A DNA stretch of 64,000 nt, taken from contig JALHMB010000001.1 in NCBI GenBank assembly GCA_022844275.1, positions 62,001 to 126,000 of the forward strand. Reading direction: 5' to 3'. Position numbers and translations under genes: made by a program. This DNA is from Hyphomicrobiaceae bacterium (lineage in GTDB: Bacteria; Pseudomonadota; Alphaproteobacteria; Rhizobiales; Hyphomicrobiaceae). Below, one piece after another: positions 1 through 9,308 of the stretch (positions are counted from its first letter, which is position 1; every line of letters begins with the position of its first letter). The notes below the pieces were generated by a model. The model saw only the letters and a list, made by a program, of their open reading frames with translations. It made no database searches and was not told where the DNA came from.

Positions 1-1060
1 GCTCCTCGACGAGCGCATGGGCAAGCTCGAGAACAAGCGCGACATCGCCCCCTACCGCAATCTCAAGACACGCATCGAGACGCTCTCGCTCGATCCACGC
101 TATTCTTTCATGTTCGGCTCACTCACCGTCTATGACGGCATGGCACAGATCCTCGGGCGCATCTTCCGCGTGCCCGTCGAGAGCAAACCGATCACCATCC
201 TCGAACTGACCGGCCTGCCGACCGAGATCGTCAACGTGGTCGTCTCGGTGCTGTGCCGCATGACCTTCGACTTCGCGCTCTGGGGCGAGGGCAAGGTGCC
301 GGTGACCATCGTGTGCGAAGAGGCACATCGGTACGTGCCGGCCAATCCCGCGCTCGGATTCGAGCCTTGCAAGCGCGCCATTGCCAAGATCGCCAAGGAA
401 GGCCGCAAGTATGGCGCCTCCCTTTGCATCGTCACCCAGCGCCCGGCTGAGATCGATCCGACGATCCTCTCCCAGTGCAACACCGTCTTCGCGCTGCGCA
501 TGTCGAATGACCGCGACCAGGAGATCGTGAAATCGGCCATCTCGGACACGGGCTCCGGCCTGCTTGACTTCCTTTCCGCGCTCGGTCAGCGCGAGGCCAT
601 TGCCTTCGGCGACGGCGTGACGCTGCCGGTCCGCATCCGCTTCGACGACCTGCCGAAGCACGCCATGCCGCGCAGCTCATCGGCCATGTTCACCACCATG
701 TGGCAGCAGGCGAGCACCGACACCGGCTTCCTCGAGCAGATCGTGGAAAAGTGGCGCCTCTCGGTCAGCGGCTCGGCAGCGACCGAGACCAGCCAGACAG
801 CGCTCTTCGCCGACGCCATGGGCCTGACCGGCACACCTGAGGTCGCGGCCCCGGCGCGCAGCCCCGCTCCAGCAGCACCCGTGGAACCACGCCGCTATGC
901 GTCGGCGCCTTCCGCGCCGGACAGCGCCAGCCAGCGCCCGCGCCTCGCCGAGCCCGCCGTCCATGGAAACATGGCACCTGCGGCGGCGCCGGCATCCTCG
1001 GCCCAGGGCTCCAATGCACTCAGGAACCTGCGCGACCGGCTCAATCGCAACGGACGTTGA
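1..1060 (+). CDS. HerA-type P-loop ATPase (DUF87), C-terminal part; 5' end outside window
   Basis: The open frame enters from the left edge; five codons (LLDER) precede the first Met at position 17. The visible 350 or so residues contain a Walker-B-like stretch (TIVCEEAHRYV), the glutamine-containing IVTQRPAEID motif and an RMSNDRDQ segment. These are typical of the VirB4/HerA (DUF87) family of hexameric DNA-translocating ATPases found as a conserved chromosomal gene in alphaproteobacteria. The Walker A motif must lie upstream of the window. The last 90 residues are a Pro/Ala/Ser-rich linker ending in a basic tail (RNLRDRLNRN), which may bind DNA or a partner. No NurA-like nuclease partner is visible downstream. 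Family assignment is firm; the cellular role (DNA repair or segregation) is inferred from the family. Confidence 0.85.
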   Translation, partial: LLDERMGKLENKRDIAPYRNLKTRIETLSLDPRYSFMFGSLTVYDGMAQILGRIFRVPVESKPITILELTGLPTEIVNVVVSVLCRMTFDFALWGEGKVPVTIVCEEAHRYVPANPALGFEPCKRAIAKIAKEGRKYGASLCIVTQRPAEIDPTILSQCNTVFALRMSNDRDQEIVKSAISDTGSGLLDFLSALGQREAIAFGDGVTLPVRIRFDDLPKHAMPRSSSAMFTTMWQQASTDTGFLEQIVEKWRLSVSGSAATETSQTALFADAMGLTGTPEVAAPARSPAPAAPVEPRRYASAPSAPDSASQRPRLAEPAVHGNMAPAAAPASSAQGSNALRNLRDRLNRNGR

Positions 1061-1119
1061 GGCAATCCCCGCCCCCGACGCACTCAGTTCGTGACAAGCT
1101 GAACGCGCACGGACTATGA

Positions 1120-1515
1120 ACGTGCAGTGCTGCGTGTGATTCTGCCGTCACGCAATTCATGTAGGTGGGCACTGCAACGTGCGCACCTCGTATTGCGTGT
1201 CGTGTGGTGGTGTGCCTGATTGTGCGGCCACACGGCCAAGGTGCCGATGGCCCGCACTCGCGTCAGGACACACTTGGACAACGCTGCAGGACTGACGAGC
1301 GATGCACTATCGCTCGTGTCCGAGGTTTGAGGCTCGCGAGATCCATTCTCAATAGCCGCCGAACCGTAGTGTTCACATCGTACTGCGTCATAGGACGGCG
1401 TCGGGCGTCGAGGCAGTCGAGCGACTGAGCATCGTTCCGCTGCTCCGCGTATCCGTAGTCCTCACATCCGCATGGAAAGGCTGGAGCAGCCGCTTGCTCC
1501 AGCCTTTCTGTTTTT
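1120..1515 (+). ncRNA. Candidate structured small RNA in the gap after the HerA-type gene
   Basis: This part of a 645-nt gap has no credible ORF but several strong inverted repeats in one orientation. Helix 1 pairs 1120-1130 with 1169-1180 (11 bp, one bulged A) and has an inner 6-bp stem 1131-1136/1149-1154. A 7-bp stem pairs 1201-1207 with 1228-1234. A 9-bp stem pairs 1295-1303 with 1309-1317 around a 5-nt loop. The series ends at a perfect 13-bp terminator hairpin. The terminator is over 400 nt beyond the HerA stop, so a separate transcript is more likely than a long 3' UTR. I looked for and did not find signatures of RNase P RNA, SRP RNA or tmRNA. Existence and 5' end are inferred, and GC-rich DNA makes short stems common, so confidence is modest. 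Confidence 0.35.
1476..1515 (+). terminator. Strong intrinsic terminator in the HerA/membrane-protein gap
   Basis: A perfect 13-bp stem (1476-1488 with 1495-1507, core GGCTGGAGC/GCTCCAGCC) has a 6-nt loop and is followed by a U-rich run ending in TTTTT (1511-1515). It reads rightward only; the opposite strand has no T-run after the stem. It closes whatever is transcribed from the 1061-1475 gap. Confidence 0.85.
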
Positions 1516-1705
1516 GCACTGCCCATTCTCGCGCCTCGGCAGCATCGCGCGCCCTCCGAGCCACACTTCACGAGCGATCGTCGGGCCCCACTCGCGCGCC
1601 CACTAGCTGCCTGCTAGAGAGGCAGTTGGAGTGACGCCCCTAGCGTCGCGCGCCAGTGGCGAGGTCTGCGGCCCGGGTACAGGGCCCAATCGAGGGGAAA
1701 GCGGC

Positions 1706-2068
1706 ATGCTCGGATACATCATCCTCATGATTCTCCAGATCGGGGGCGCGTGGGTGCTTGCGCCTCAGATCAAGCGCTACCTTCCCGCCATCCCGCAGTT
1801 CGGCGGCTATAACGTCGAGATCTTCGTCTGGGCGGTCCTTTTCGCCGTCATCGTCTTCGTGATCGGCTTCGTCGGCTCGCTCGTCCTCAAGGGGGTGCGG
1901 ACGCCAGGGCCCGGGACGCTGACGGTCTCCCTCATTCTGGCGTTGATATTCGCGGCGCTCACGTTCGTGCCGCCGGTCACCCAGGCCGCAGCCCAGTTCA
2001 TTCCGCAGCTCGAGATTCTGCTCTGGCCCCTGATCGGCGCCGCGATCGGCTATTTCCTCAAGCGCTGA
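1706..2068 (+). CDS. Small integral membrane protein of unknown function
   Basis: This 120-residue protein has about four hydrophobic segments: residues 2-16, roughly 35-57, 68-84 and 98-117. The last segment ends in a short basic C-terminus (YFLKR). The ATG at 1706 is chosen because GAGGGGA lies 6-8 nt upstream. The longer open frame from 1631 would add an N-terminus that breaks the membrane-protein pattern. It stands alone, between the terminator at 1515 and ilvC. I do not recognise a named family; similar small membrane proteins are common next to housekeeping genes in Hyphomicrobiales. No catalytic or binding motif is visible. Confidence 0.7.
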   Translation: MLGYIILMILQIGGAWVLAPQIKRYLPAIPQFGGYNVEIFVWAVLFAVIVFVIGFVGSLVLKGVRTPGPGTLTVSLILALIFAALTFVPPVTQAAAQFIPQLEILLWPLIGAAIGYFLKR

Positions 2069-2161
2069 GGCCAAGCGTCAAGGCCCAGCGCTGGGGGACG
2101 AACAAGCCGCGTACGGATCGGCCTCTTTCTGGTAAACTGCGGAAATGCGGGCCCGTGCCGC

Positions 2162-2181
2162 GCGCCGGAAGGCGCCTTTTT
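2162..2181 (+). terminator. Compact hairpin with T-run upstream of ilvC
   Basis: A 5-bp stem GCGCC/GGCGC (2162-2166/2171-2175) closes a GGAA loop and is followed by CTTTTT. It lies 94 nt after the membrane-protein stop and 100 nt before ilvC. It could end the upstream transcript or act within an ilvC leader. The stem is short, so efficiency is uncertain. Confidence 0.45.
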
Positions 2182-2203
2182 GCTTGCAACAGGGCCGCTT
2201 TAG

Positions 2204-3301
<1,098 letters not shown>

Positions 3302-3327
3302 TCGCCGGTAGGCGCTATCGAAACCAG

Positions 3328-3355
3328 AAGGCCGGGCATCTGCCCGGCCTTTTCT
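3328..3355. terminator. Terminator between convergent ilvC and glcF
   Basis: A stem of about 10 bp, AAGGCCGGGC with GCCCGGCCTT (3328-3337/3342-3351), has an ATCT loop and is followed by TTTTCTTT. It lies 26 nt after the ilvC stop and directly abuts the glcF stop on the other strand. It serves ilvC clearly and may also serve glcF, although the T-run on the minus side is weak. Confidence 0.85.
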
Positions 3356-4699
3356 TTATGCGGCCACGTAACCCGGCACGTCCGAAACAAAGCCTTTGAA
3401 ATTCTCGAGCCCGCGCGGCACCGGGCCACCATAAGCCCAGTCGAGCAACTCGACCGTGTGCACGATCGGCAGCTGCGTGCCGAGCCCGATCTGAGTGATG
3501 CAGCCGAGATTGCCGGCAGCAACGAGATCCGGCCGCACACTCTCGATGTTCGCGACCTTGCGCGTACGCAGCTCACCAGCAAGCTCGGGCTGCAGGATGT
3601 TGTAGACGCCCGCCGAGCCGCAGCAGATGTGCCCCTCGGGCGGCTCGAGCACCGTGAAGCCCGCCTTGCGCAGCAGGATCTTCGGCTCGCCAGTGATGCG
3701 CTGGCCATGCTGCATGGAGCACGCGGAATGGTAGGCGACGCGCAGGCTCGACCAGCGGCGCGGCGCACCGAGATCGAAACGAGTAAGGAATTCCGTGATG
3801 TCGAGCGCGAGCGCGGCGAGCTTCGCCGCCTTCTCGGCATAGGCCGGCTCGTACCGCAGAAGATGGCCATAGTCCTTGACGGTCGTGCCGCAGCCGGAGG
3901 CATTGATGATGATGGCATCGACGGGCTCGCGCTCCATCACTTTCCACCAGGCATCCACATTCTGCTTGGCCTGCGCGATCGCCTCGGCCTCGCGACCCAT
4001 GTGGTGGACGAGCGCGCCGCAGCATCCCGCGCCCGCCGGCACGACCACATCGACGCCGTTGCGCGCGAGCAGGCGGATCGTCGCGTCATTGATCTCAGGT
4101 CGCAGGACCTGCTGCGCGCAGCCAGCCAGCAGCAGTACACGCTTCAGGCGCTTGTCGCTCGTCGTAGCCGTGCCTGGACCATCGAAGCGCGCCTCGGGCA
4201 GTCGCTCGCGCGGCGCCAGTGCCAGCATGGCCGCGACTTCGGGAAGCCCCGCGCGCTTCATGAGACCGACAAACGGCCGGCCAAGCGGGGCAAAGGCGAG
4301 CGCCTTGCGAAAGCGCTCGGGATAAGGGATCAGGCGCGCGAGCAGACCGCGTATGAGACGCTCCTTGAGCGTGCGCTTCCCGGTTTGCTCGATATGCGCA
4401 CGCGCGAGATCGACGAGATGCATGTAGTCGACGCCGCCCGGACAGGTCGTCATGCACGAAAGGCAGGAGAGACAGCGGTCGACGTGGAATTGCACCTCGG
4501 GACTGGCGTCAAGGTCGCGCTCGAACATGTCCTTCATGAGGTAGATGCGCCCGCGTGGCGAATCGCGCTCGTCGCCCAGCATCACGTAGGTCGAGCACGT
4601 CGCCGTGCAGAGGCCGCAGTGCACGCAGCGCTTGAGGATACTGTCCGCTTCCGCGATCCGCGGATCCTGGAGCTGCTCGGCCGTGAAGTTGGTTTGCAT
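3356..4699 (-). CDS. glcF: Glycolate oxidase iron-sulfur subunit
   Basis: GlcF is the electron-transfer subunit of the membrane-associated glycolate oxidase GlcDEF, which oxidises glycolate to glyoxylate. The 447-residue protein opens with two ferredoxin-type 4Fe-4S motifs, CVHCGLCTATC and CLSCLSCMTTCPGG, in the first 90 residues. Two CCG domains follow (AGCCG and CCGSAG segments). The start is placed at the internal ATG at 4699 (MQTNF), since the upstream 56-residue extension overlaps glcE and lacks family similarity. It is the last gene of glcD-glcE-glcF, 13 nt after the glcE stop. Confidence 0.93.
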   Translation of the reverse strand: MQTNFTAEQLQDPRIAEADSILKRCVHCGLCTATCSTYVMLGDERDSPRGRIYLMKDMFERDLDASPEVQFHVDRCLSCLSCMTTCPGGVDYMHLVDLARAHIEQTGKRTLKERLIRGLLARLIPYPERFRKALAFAPLGRPFVGLMKRAGLPEVAAMLALAPRERLPEARFDGPGTATTSDKRLKRVLLLAGCAQQVLRPEINDATIRLLARNGVDVVVPAGAGCCGALVHHMGREAEAIAQAKQNVDAWWKVMEREPVDAIIINASGCGTTVKDYGHLLRYEPAYAEKAAKLAALALDITEFLTRFDLGAPRRWSSLRVAYHSACSMQHGQRITGEPKILLRKAGFTVLEPPEGHICCGSAGVYNILQPELAGELRTRKVANIESVRPDLVAAGNLGCITQIGLGTQLPIVHTVELLDWAYGGPVPRGLENFKGFVSDVPGYVAA

Positions 4700-4712
4700 G
4701 GTCGCGCAGCAC

Positions 4713-5933
4713 CTAGAGATCAGCGAGCATGCGCCCGCGGTTGAGGATGTCGGCCGGATCAAAGACCGCTTTGATGCCGCGCGTGATCGCAGCGAGGTCG
4801 GGCTCGAGGGGCTGGAACACGTCGATCGATGCGCGCACGGCCGGCGCTGCGCGAATGAGCGTCGCATGGCCTCCGTGGTGGGCGATCACGCGGCGAACAT
4901 CGGCCGCGCCGGCATCGGCCGTATCGAGCACTTCCGCCCAGATGAGACCACCGGACCAGTCGTAATATGCGCGGCATTCCATGTAGCGCGCGATGGCAGC
5001 GACGACGGCCGGACCCGAGCGCGGCGCCGTTGAGATGCGCCAGAGCGGCGCGGCACTGCCCTGCAAGGGCGAGAGCTGACGCAGCTCGTCCCAGAAGGCG
5101 CGCGAGTTCTCGTCATCGAACTCGTGGATCTCGCCAAAAGCCCCCAGCGCCTCCTTCAGGCGATCGAGGCGATAGCGAAGCGAGCTTGCAAAAGTCTCGA
5201 TGCGAACGGCGGTGACGGCCTTCTTTGACGCCGCGAGATCAGCGTGACGCAGTCGCGCGGCGAGGGGCGCCTGCAGATGGACGGCGCCCGAGACCTCGAA
5301 CGGCGTACCGAGCGCCGCACACAGCGCCTCGATCGCAGAAGTATCGTCGAGACCGAGAAAAACGAGTGTACCCGTGCGCTCGGGTCGCGGCAGAACCTTG
5401 AAGGTGACGCCTGTCATGACCGCAAGCGTGCCCCAGCTCCCGCACACGGCGCGGCAGAGATCGTAGCCCGTGACATTCTTCATTACGCGCCCGCCGCCGC
5501 GGAAAGATTGGCCGGCGCCGGTGATGGCCTCGATCCCGAGCAGGTGGTCGCGCGCACCGCCCGCGATGACGCGGCGGCTGCCGGAGAGATTCGTCGCGAA
5601 GACGGCACCGATCGTGCCGTTCTTCGCCGGTGCGCCGAGCACTGGACCGAGATCGATCGGCTCGAACGCGAGCATCTGGCCCTTGTCCGCGAGCCGCTGC
5701 TCAATATCGGCAAGCGGCGTACCTGCGCGCGCGCCCATCACGAGCTCGGTCGGCTCGTAGAGCGTGACGCCGCTGAGCGAGGCGGTTGTAATCGTCAGCC
5801 CCGAATTCGTCGGACGGCCGACGGCACGCTTGGTGCCGGACCCGAGCACCTCGACGGGCATCTCGGCGCGGGCGGCATCCGCGATCAGGCGCTGAAGCTC
5901 GCGCTCGCTGCCCGGGCGGGCGTTCTGCGACAC
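4713..5933 (-). CDS. glcE: Glycolate oxidase FAD-binding subunit
   Basis: GlcE is the second flavoprotein-like subunit of glycolate oxidase. The 406-residue protein has a PCMH-type FAD-binding fold (VLGSGTKRAVGRPT, then LTITTASLSGVTLYEPTELV) and the GGRVMKNVTGYDL segment typical of GlcE. I chose the GTG at 5933 because GGGAG lies 8 nt upstream; a TTG at 5939 overlapping the glcD stop is an alternative. The longer frame to 6140 would run 200 nt into glcD. The reading frames of glcD and glcE are nearly contiguous, which suggests translational coupling. Confidence 0.9.
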   Translation of the reverse strand: MSQNARPGSERELQRLIADAARAEMPVEVLGSGTKRAVGRPTNSGLTITTASLSGVTLYEPTELVMGARAGTPLADIEQRLADKGQMLAFEPIDLGPVLGAPAKNGTIGAVFATNLSGSRRVIAGGARDHLLGIEAITGAGQSFRGGGRVMKNVTGYDLCRAVCGSWGTLAVMTGVTFKVLPRPERTGTLVFLGLDDTSAIEALCAALGTPFEVSGAVHLQAPLAARLRHADLAASKKAVTAVRIETFASSLRYRLDRLKEALGAFGEIHEFDDENSRAFWDELRQLSPLQGSAAPLWRISTAPRSGPAVVAAIARYMECRAYYDWSGGLIWAEVLDTADAGAADVRRVIAHHGGHATLIRAAPAVRASIDVFQPLEPDLAAITRGIKAVFDPADILNRGRMLADL

Positions 5934-5935
5934 TT

Positions 5936-7390
5936 TCAATGCTCCCAGGCCTGATGCTCGATCTCGCGGCCCCCGAGCGGGAAGACTTTGTGCGGATTGA
6001 GCAGCCACTGCGGATCGAACACGGTCTTGATGCGCATCTGCAGCGCCAGCTCGCCGGACGTGAACTGGCACGGCATGAGATCGCGCTTCTCGACGCCCAC
6101 GCCGTGCTCGCCCGTGAGACAACCGCCGACTTCCACGCACAGCTTGAGAATGTCCGCGCCCGCCTCCTCGGCGCGGCGCATCTGTCCAGCATCATTCGCA
6201 TCGAACAGGATCAGCGGATGCAGGTTGCCGTCTCCGGCATGAAAGATGTTCGCGACCTTGAGGCCGTGCCCCGCGCAGATCTCGCCAATGCGGACAAGCA
6301 CTTCGGGCAGACGTCCGAGCGGTATGGTGCCATCCATGCAGAAGTAGTCGGAGATGCGCCCGAGCGCGCCAAAGGCGGATTTGCGTCCGCGCCAGATGGC
6401 AGCGCTTTCCTCTGCGCTCTGGCTGACGCGCACGCCCTTGGGCTTGAAGGGCTTGGCGATGTCGACGATGCGCGCGAGCAGCGTCGAGATTTCCTCCTCC
6501 GAACCTTCGACCTCGATGATCAGCAAAGCCTCGACATCGAGCGGATAGCCAGCCTTGGCAAAGGCCTCGCAGACGTGGATGGCCGGCTTGTCCATGAACT
6601 CGATTGCCACGGGAATAATGCCCGAGGCGATGATCGCCGAAACGCAGCGCCCCGCGACCTCGCTCGACTCGAAGCCGAGCAGCATGGGTCGCGCCGCTTC
6701 CGCGGCGCGCAGAATTCGCACTGTCGCCTCGGTGACGATGCCGAATTGCCCCTCCGAGCCGACGATCAAGCCGAGCAGATCATAGCCGGAGGCATCGAGA
6801 TGCGCGCCGCCAATCTCGACGACGCGCCCGTCGATGAGCACCATCTTCATGCCGAGCACGTTGTTGGTCGTCACGCCGTACTTGAGGCAATGGGCGCCGC
6901 CCGAGTTCATGGCGATGTTGCCGGCGAGCGTGCACGCAAGCTGGCTCGACGGATCCGGTGCGTAGAAAAAACCGTGCGGCTGCACGGCGCCAGAGATGCC
7001 GAGATTTGTGATCCCTGTTTCAACGCGCGCGGTGCGGTTCTCGAGATCGATGTCGAGAACGCGGTTCATGCGCGACACGCCGATGACAATGGCGTCTTCT
7101 GACGGCAGTGCGCCGCCGCAAAGCGACGTGCCGGCGCCGCGCGGAATGACTGTGATGCTATTCTCGTGCGCGTACTTGAGCACACGCGAGACTTCCTCGG
7201 TCGAGCGCGGGAGGACGACGGCAAGCGGCATGCAGCGATAGGCCGAGAGGCCATCGGTCTCGAACGCGCGCCGACCATCCTCGTCGGCGATCACGCCGCC
7301 GGTGCCGACGAGACGCGCGAGATCCTTGGCGATCGCGTCGCGGCGCGCAGTAATTGTGCGATCGGGCGGCGGCAGGACATTGATCGACAT
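5936..7390 (-). CDS. glcD: Glycolate oxidase catalytic subunit (FAD-linked)
   Basis: GlcD oxidises glycolate (2-hydroxy acids) with FAD. It is a 484-residue protein with an N-terminal FAD-binding domain (VIPRGAGTSLCGGALPS and GNIAMNSGGAHCLKYGVT) and a C-terminal FAD-oxidase domain (HAGDGNLHP, then GCLTGEHGVGVEK). All are hallmark segments of the GlcD/D-lactate dehydrogenase family. The ATG at 7390 is chosen because GAAGG precedes it; the ORF extends 20 codons further upstream without support. It is the first gene of the glcDEF operon and is divergent from a LysR gene 334 nt away. Confidence 0.95.
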   Translation of the reverse strand: MSINVLPPPDRTITARRDAIAKDLARLVGTGGVIADEDGRRAFETDGLSAYRCMPLAVVLPRSTEEVSRVLKYAHENSITVIPRGAGTSLCGGALPSEDAIVIGVSRMNRVLDIDLENRTARVETGITNLGISGAVQPHGFFYAPDPSSQLACTLAGNIAMNSGGAHCLKYGVTTNNVLGMKMVLIDGRVVEIGGAHLDASGYDLLGLIVGSEGQFGIVTEATVRILRAAEAARPMLLGFESSEVAGRCVSAIIASGIIPVAIEFMDKPAIHVCEAFAKAGYPLDVEALLIIEVEGSEEEISTLLARIVDIAKPFKPKGVRVSQSAEESAAIWRGRKSAFGALGRISDYFCMDGTIPLGRLPEVLVRIGEICAGHGLKVANIFHAGDGNLHPLILFDANDAGQMRRAEEAGADILKLCVEVGGCLTGEHGVGVEKRDLMPCQFTSGELALQMRIKTVFDPQWLLNPHKVFPLGGREIEHQAWEH

Positions 7391-7724
7391 TGGACCTTCG
7401 CCTTTCGGCAGGGGACGGCGCGCGAATAGGACTGAATTCTCATAGGGCAAATCGCGCGCCGAGGTAGCAAGATTCGGCAGATCTGATCATAGCACTGGCC
7501 CATGCGGACCCTGCAACGCGCGTGCATGGATCTCGGATTGCGCGCTAAGATGCACCTCCGCCGAGCTCAGGAATACCGGGTCCGGCGAATTTTCAATACT
7601 AGGGAACAATACTCCTTCTAATGGGTTCTTTCAGCCGACACACTTTGGTCATTGCCGGGCCCAATGGACTCTTCTGTAGGGAGAGCATCCTGCGGCTCGG
7701 ATGCGCGTCTAAGGGGACAACGCA
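7391..7724. promoter_or_regulatory. Divergent glcDEF / LysR regulatory region
   Basis: This 334-nt gap separates glcD from the divergent LysR gene and has no plausible ORF. Two direct copies of CAATACT start at 7594 and 7607 (13-nt period) about 115-130 nt upstream of the LysR start, and the surrounding sequence is AT-richer than average. LysR regulators usually bind such divergent regions. The direct repeat is visible; a LysR operator is inference only. Confidence 0.3.
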
Positions 7725-8753
7725 GTGACAGCGATTACGGATCTCGAAATTTTTGCCCGCGTCGCACGCACCGGCAACATGTCCGCTGCCGGAAGGGAAA
7801 TGGGCCTCTCTCCCGCCGTCGTGTCGAAGCGCGTCAGCCTTCTCGAGGAGCGACTCGGCACGCGCCTCTTCCAGCGCACGACGCGCCAGCTCACACTGAC
7901 CGAAACCGGTGAAGGCTACTTCAAGCGGGTCGTCGACATCCTGAGCCTGATTGCCGAGGCGGAAGATTTCGTCAGCCGCCGCAACACGAAGCCGCGCGGC
8001 GTGCTCAAGGTCACGGCACCGACCGCCTTCAGCCGCCTCCATATCGCGCCCTACTTGCCGCAGTTCCTCGCCAAGTATCCCGAGATCGAGCTCGACTTCC
8101 ACCTCACCGACAACTTCGTCGACATCATCCGCGAAGGCTTCGACTTGGCTGTACGCATCGGCGAGTTGCGCGACAGCTCGCTCGTCCAGCGCAAGCTCGC
8201 GAGCGACCGTCGCGTCATTTGTGCGGCGCCGAAGTATATCGAGACGTTTGGCGCGCCGGCAGCTCTCGCCGATCTGGATTTCCACAACTGCCTCTCCGCC
8301 GGCGCCCAGGACTACTGGCGCCTGCATGGTCCGGACGGCGAGCACCAGCTCAAGGTCAAGGGCAATATCCGCTCGAACTCCCTCGAGTTCGTGCGTGAGG
8401 CGTTGATTGCGGGGCTCGGCATTGGCCTGCGCTCGACGTGGGACATTGGACCCGAGCTCGAGAGTGGCGCGCTGAAAATTCTGCTGCCGCAGTACTCCGG
8501 CTCGGACAGTGTGGCGATTCACGCGGTCTATCCCTGCCGCGACTTCATGCCCGAGAAGGTCAACGTCTTTATCGAGTTCCTGAGCGAGATCTACGGCCCC
8601 GAACCTTACTGGAACCAGCGCCTCGATCTCGACCGGCTACTCAAGCCGTGCCTGAACCCCAGTGCCTCCACTAAGAAGGAAACGGCCGTCGCGTCGAGCC
8701 GCCCAAAGCGCAGACCGACAGCGCAAGCCCGCGAGGCCGATGGCCGCGCCTGA
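7725..8753 (+). CDS. LysR-family transcriptional regulator
   Basis: This 342-residue protein has an N-terminal winged helix-turn-helix (residues about 5-60: LEIFARVARTGNMSAAGREM, then a recognition helix with PAVVSKRVSLLEE). A LysR substrate-binding domain (about 90-295) follows. The last 40 residues form a Lys/Arg/Ser/Ala-rich tail not typical of the family. GTG at 7725 is the start, preceded by AAGGGGA. The gene is divergent from glcDEF, so regulation of glycolate use is the natural guess; E. coli uses a GntR regulator (GlcC) for this, so the assignment is not certain. Confidence 0.9.
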   Translation: MTAITDLEIFARVARTGNMSAAGREMGLSPAVVSKRVSLLEERLGTRLFQRTTRQLTLTETGEGYFKRVVDILSLIAEAEDFVSRRNTKPRGVLKVTAPTAFSRLHIAPYLPQFLAKYPEIELDFHLTDNFVDIIREGFDLAVRIGELRDSSLVQRKLASDRRVICAAPKYIETFGAPAALADLDFHNCLSAGAQDYWRLHGPDGEHQLKVKGNIRSNSLEFVREALIAGLGIGLRSTWDIGPELESGALKILLPQYSGSDSVAIHAVYPCRDFMPEKVNVFIEFLSEIYGPEPYWNQRLDLDRLLKPCLNPSASTKKETAVASSRPKRRPTAQAREADGRA

Positions 8754-8882
8754 CCTTCCCTTTTTCTGCGTGCAACATTTGGTCGCGTAGCCCGGCACGC
8801 GCCTCCCAAGGCGTATAAGATGCGTCGCGCAAACGTGTGCGAGGCTCAAGGCCACGCTGATGGTCGCCATAGGGAGCTGAGG

Positions 8883-9269
8883 ATGAACCGGGCCGTTCTA
8901 TTGTCTGCCATTGCTGCGACCGCACTTCTCGGCACGAGCGTGGTCTCGGCGCAGGATGTCGAGAACGGCGCCGAAGTCTTCAAGCGCTGCCGCGCCTGCC
9001 ATGATGTGGGCGAGGGCGCAAAAAACAAGGTCGGCCCGATTCTCAATGGGATCGTTGGGCGCAAGGCGGGCACCATCGAGGGCTTCGCCTACTCCGAGGC
9101 CAACAAGAAGGCGGGTGCGGACGGCTGGATGTGGACCGACGAGAAGATGATGGAATATCTCCTCAATCCGCGCACCGCCATGCCCGGCAACAAGATGGCC
9201 TTTGCCGGCATTCGTGATGAGCAGGACCGTAAGGACCTGATCGCCTATCTCAAGACATTTCCGAAGTAG
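8883..9269 (+). CDS. Periplasmic class I cytochrome c
   Basis: This 128-residue protein has a Sec signal peptide (residues 1-21, ending VVSAQ). A mature domain follows with the haem-binding CRACH motif at about residues 34-38 and the distal methionine in NPRTAMPGNKMAF. The size and the KVGPILNGIVGRKAG segment match the cytochrome c2/c550-type electron carriers of alphaproteobacteria. The ATG at 8883 is chosen over the longer frame because it starts the signal peptide and has GGAGCTGAGG upstream. It stands alone; the redox partner is not evident. Confidence 0.93.
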   Translation: MNRAVLLSAIAATALLGTSVVSAQDVENGAEVFKRCRACHDVGEGAKNKVGPILNGIVGRKAGTIEGFAYSEANKKAGADGWMWTDEKMMEYLLNPRTAMPGNKMAFAGIRDEQDRKDLIAYLKTFPK

Positions 9270-9308
9270 CTGGCCCGAAATAACCTGTCGCGGCGCGCCC
9301 GGCGCAGC

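Noticed and set aside
1120-1515. Two-piece tmRNA, RNase P RNA or SRP RNA
   Set aside because: No tag reading frame, no T-arm/CCA end, no conserved RNase P or SRP core sequences were found.
1165-1571. Short open frames in the gap after the HerA-type gene (both strands)
   Set aside because: Atypical codon use, no Shine-Dalgarno, and they overlap the hairpins of the structured region.
3458-4744. 428-residue open frame on the plus strand opposite glcF
   Set aside because: It is a shadow of glcF in GC-rich DNA; its translation is rich in Arg, Ala and Gln without domains, whereas glcF has clear Fe-S motifs.
5939-7102. 387-residue open frame opposite glcD
   Set aside because: Shadow of glcD; biased composition and no motif.
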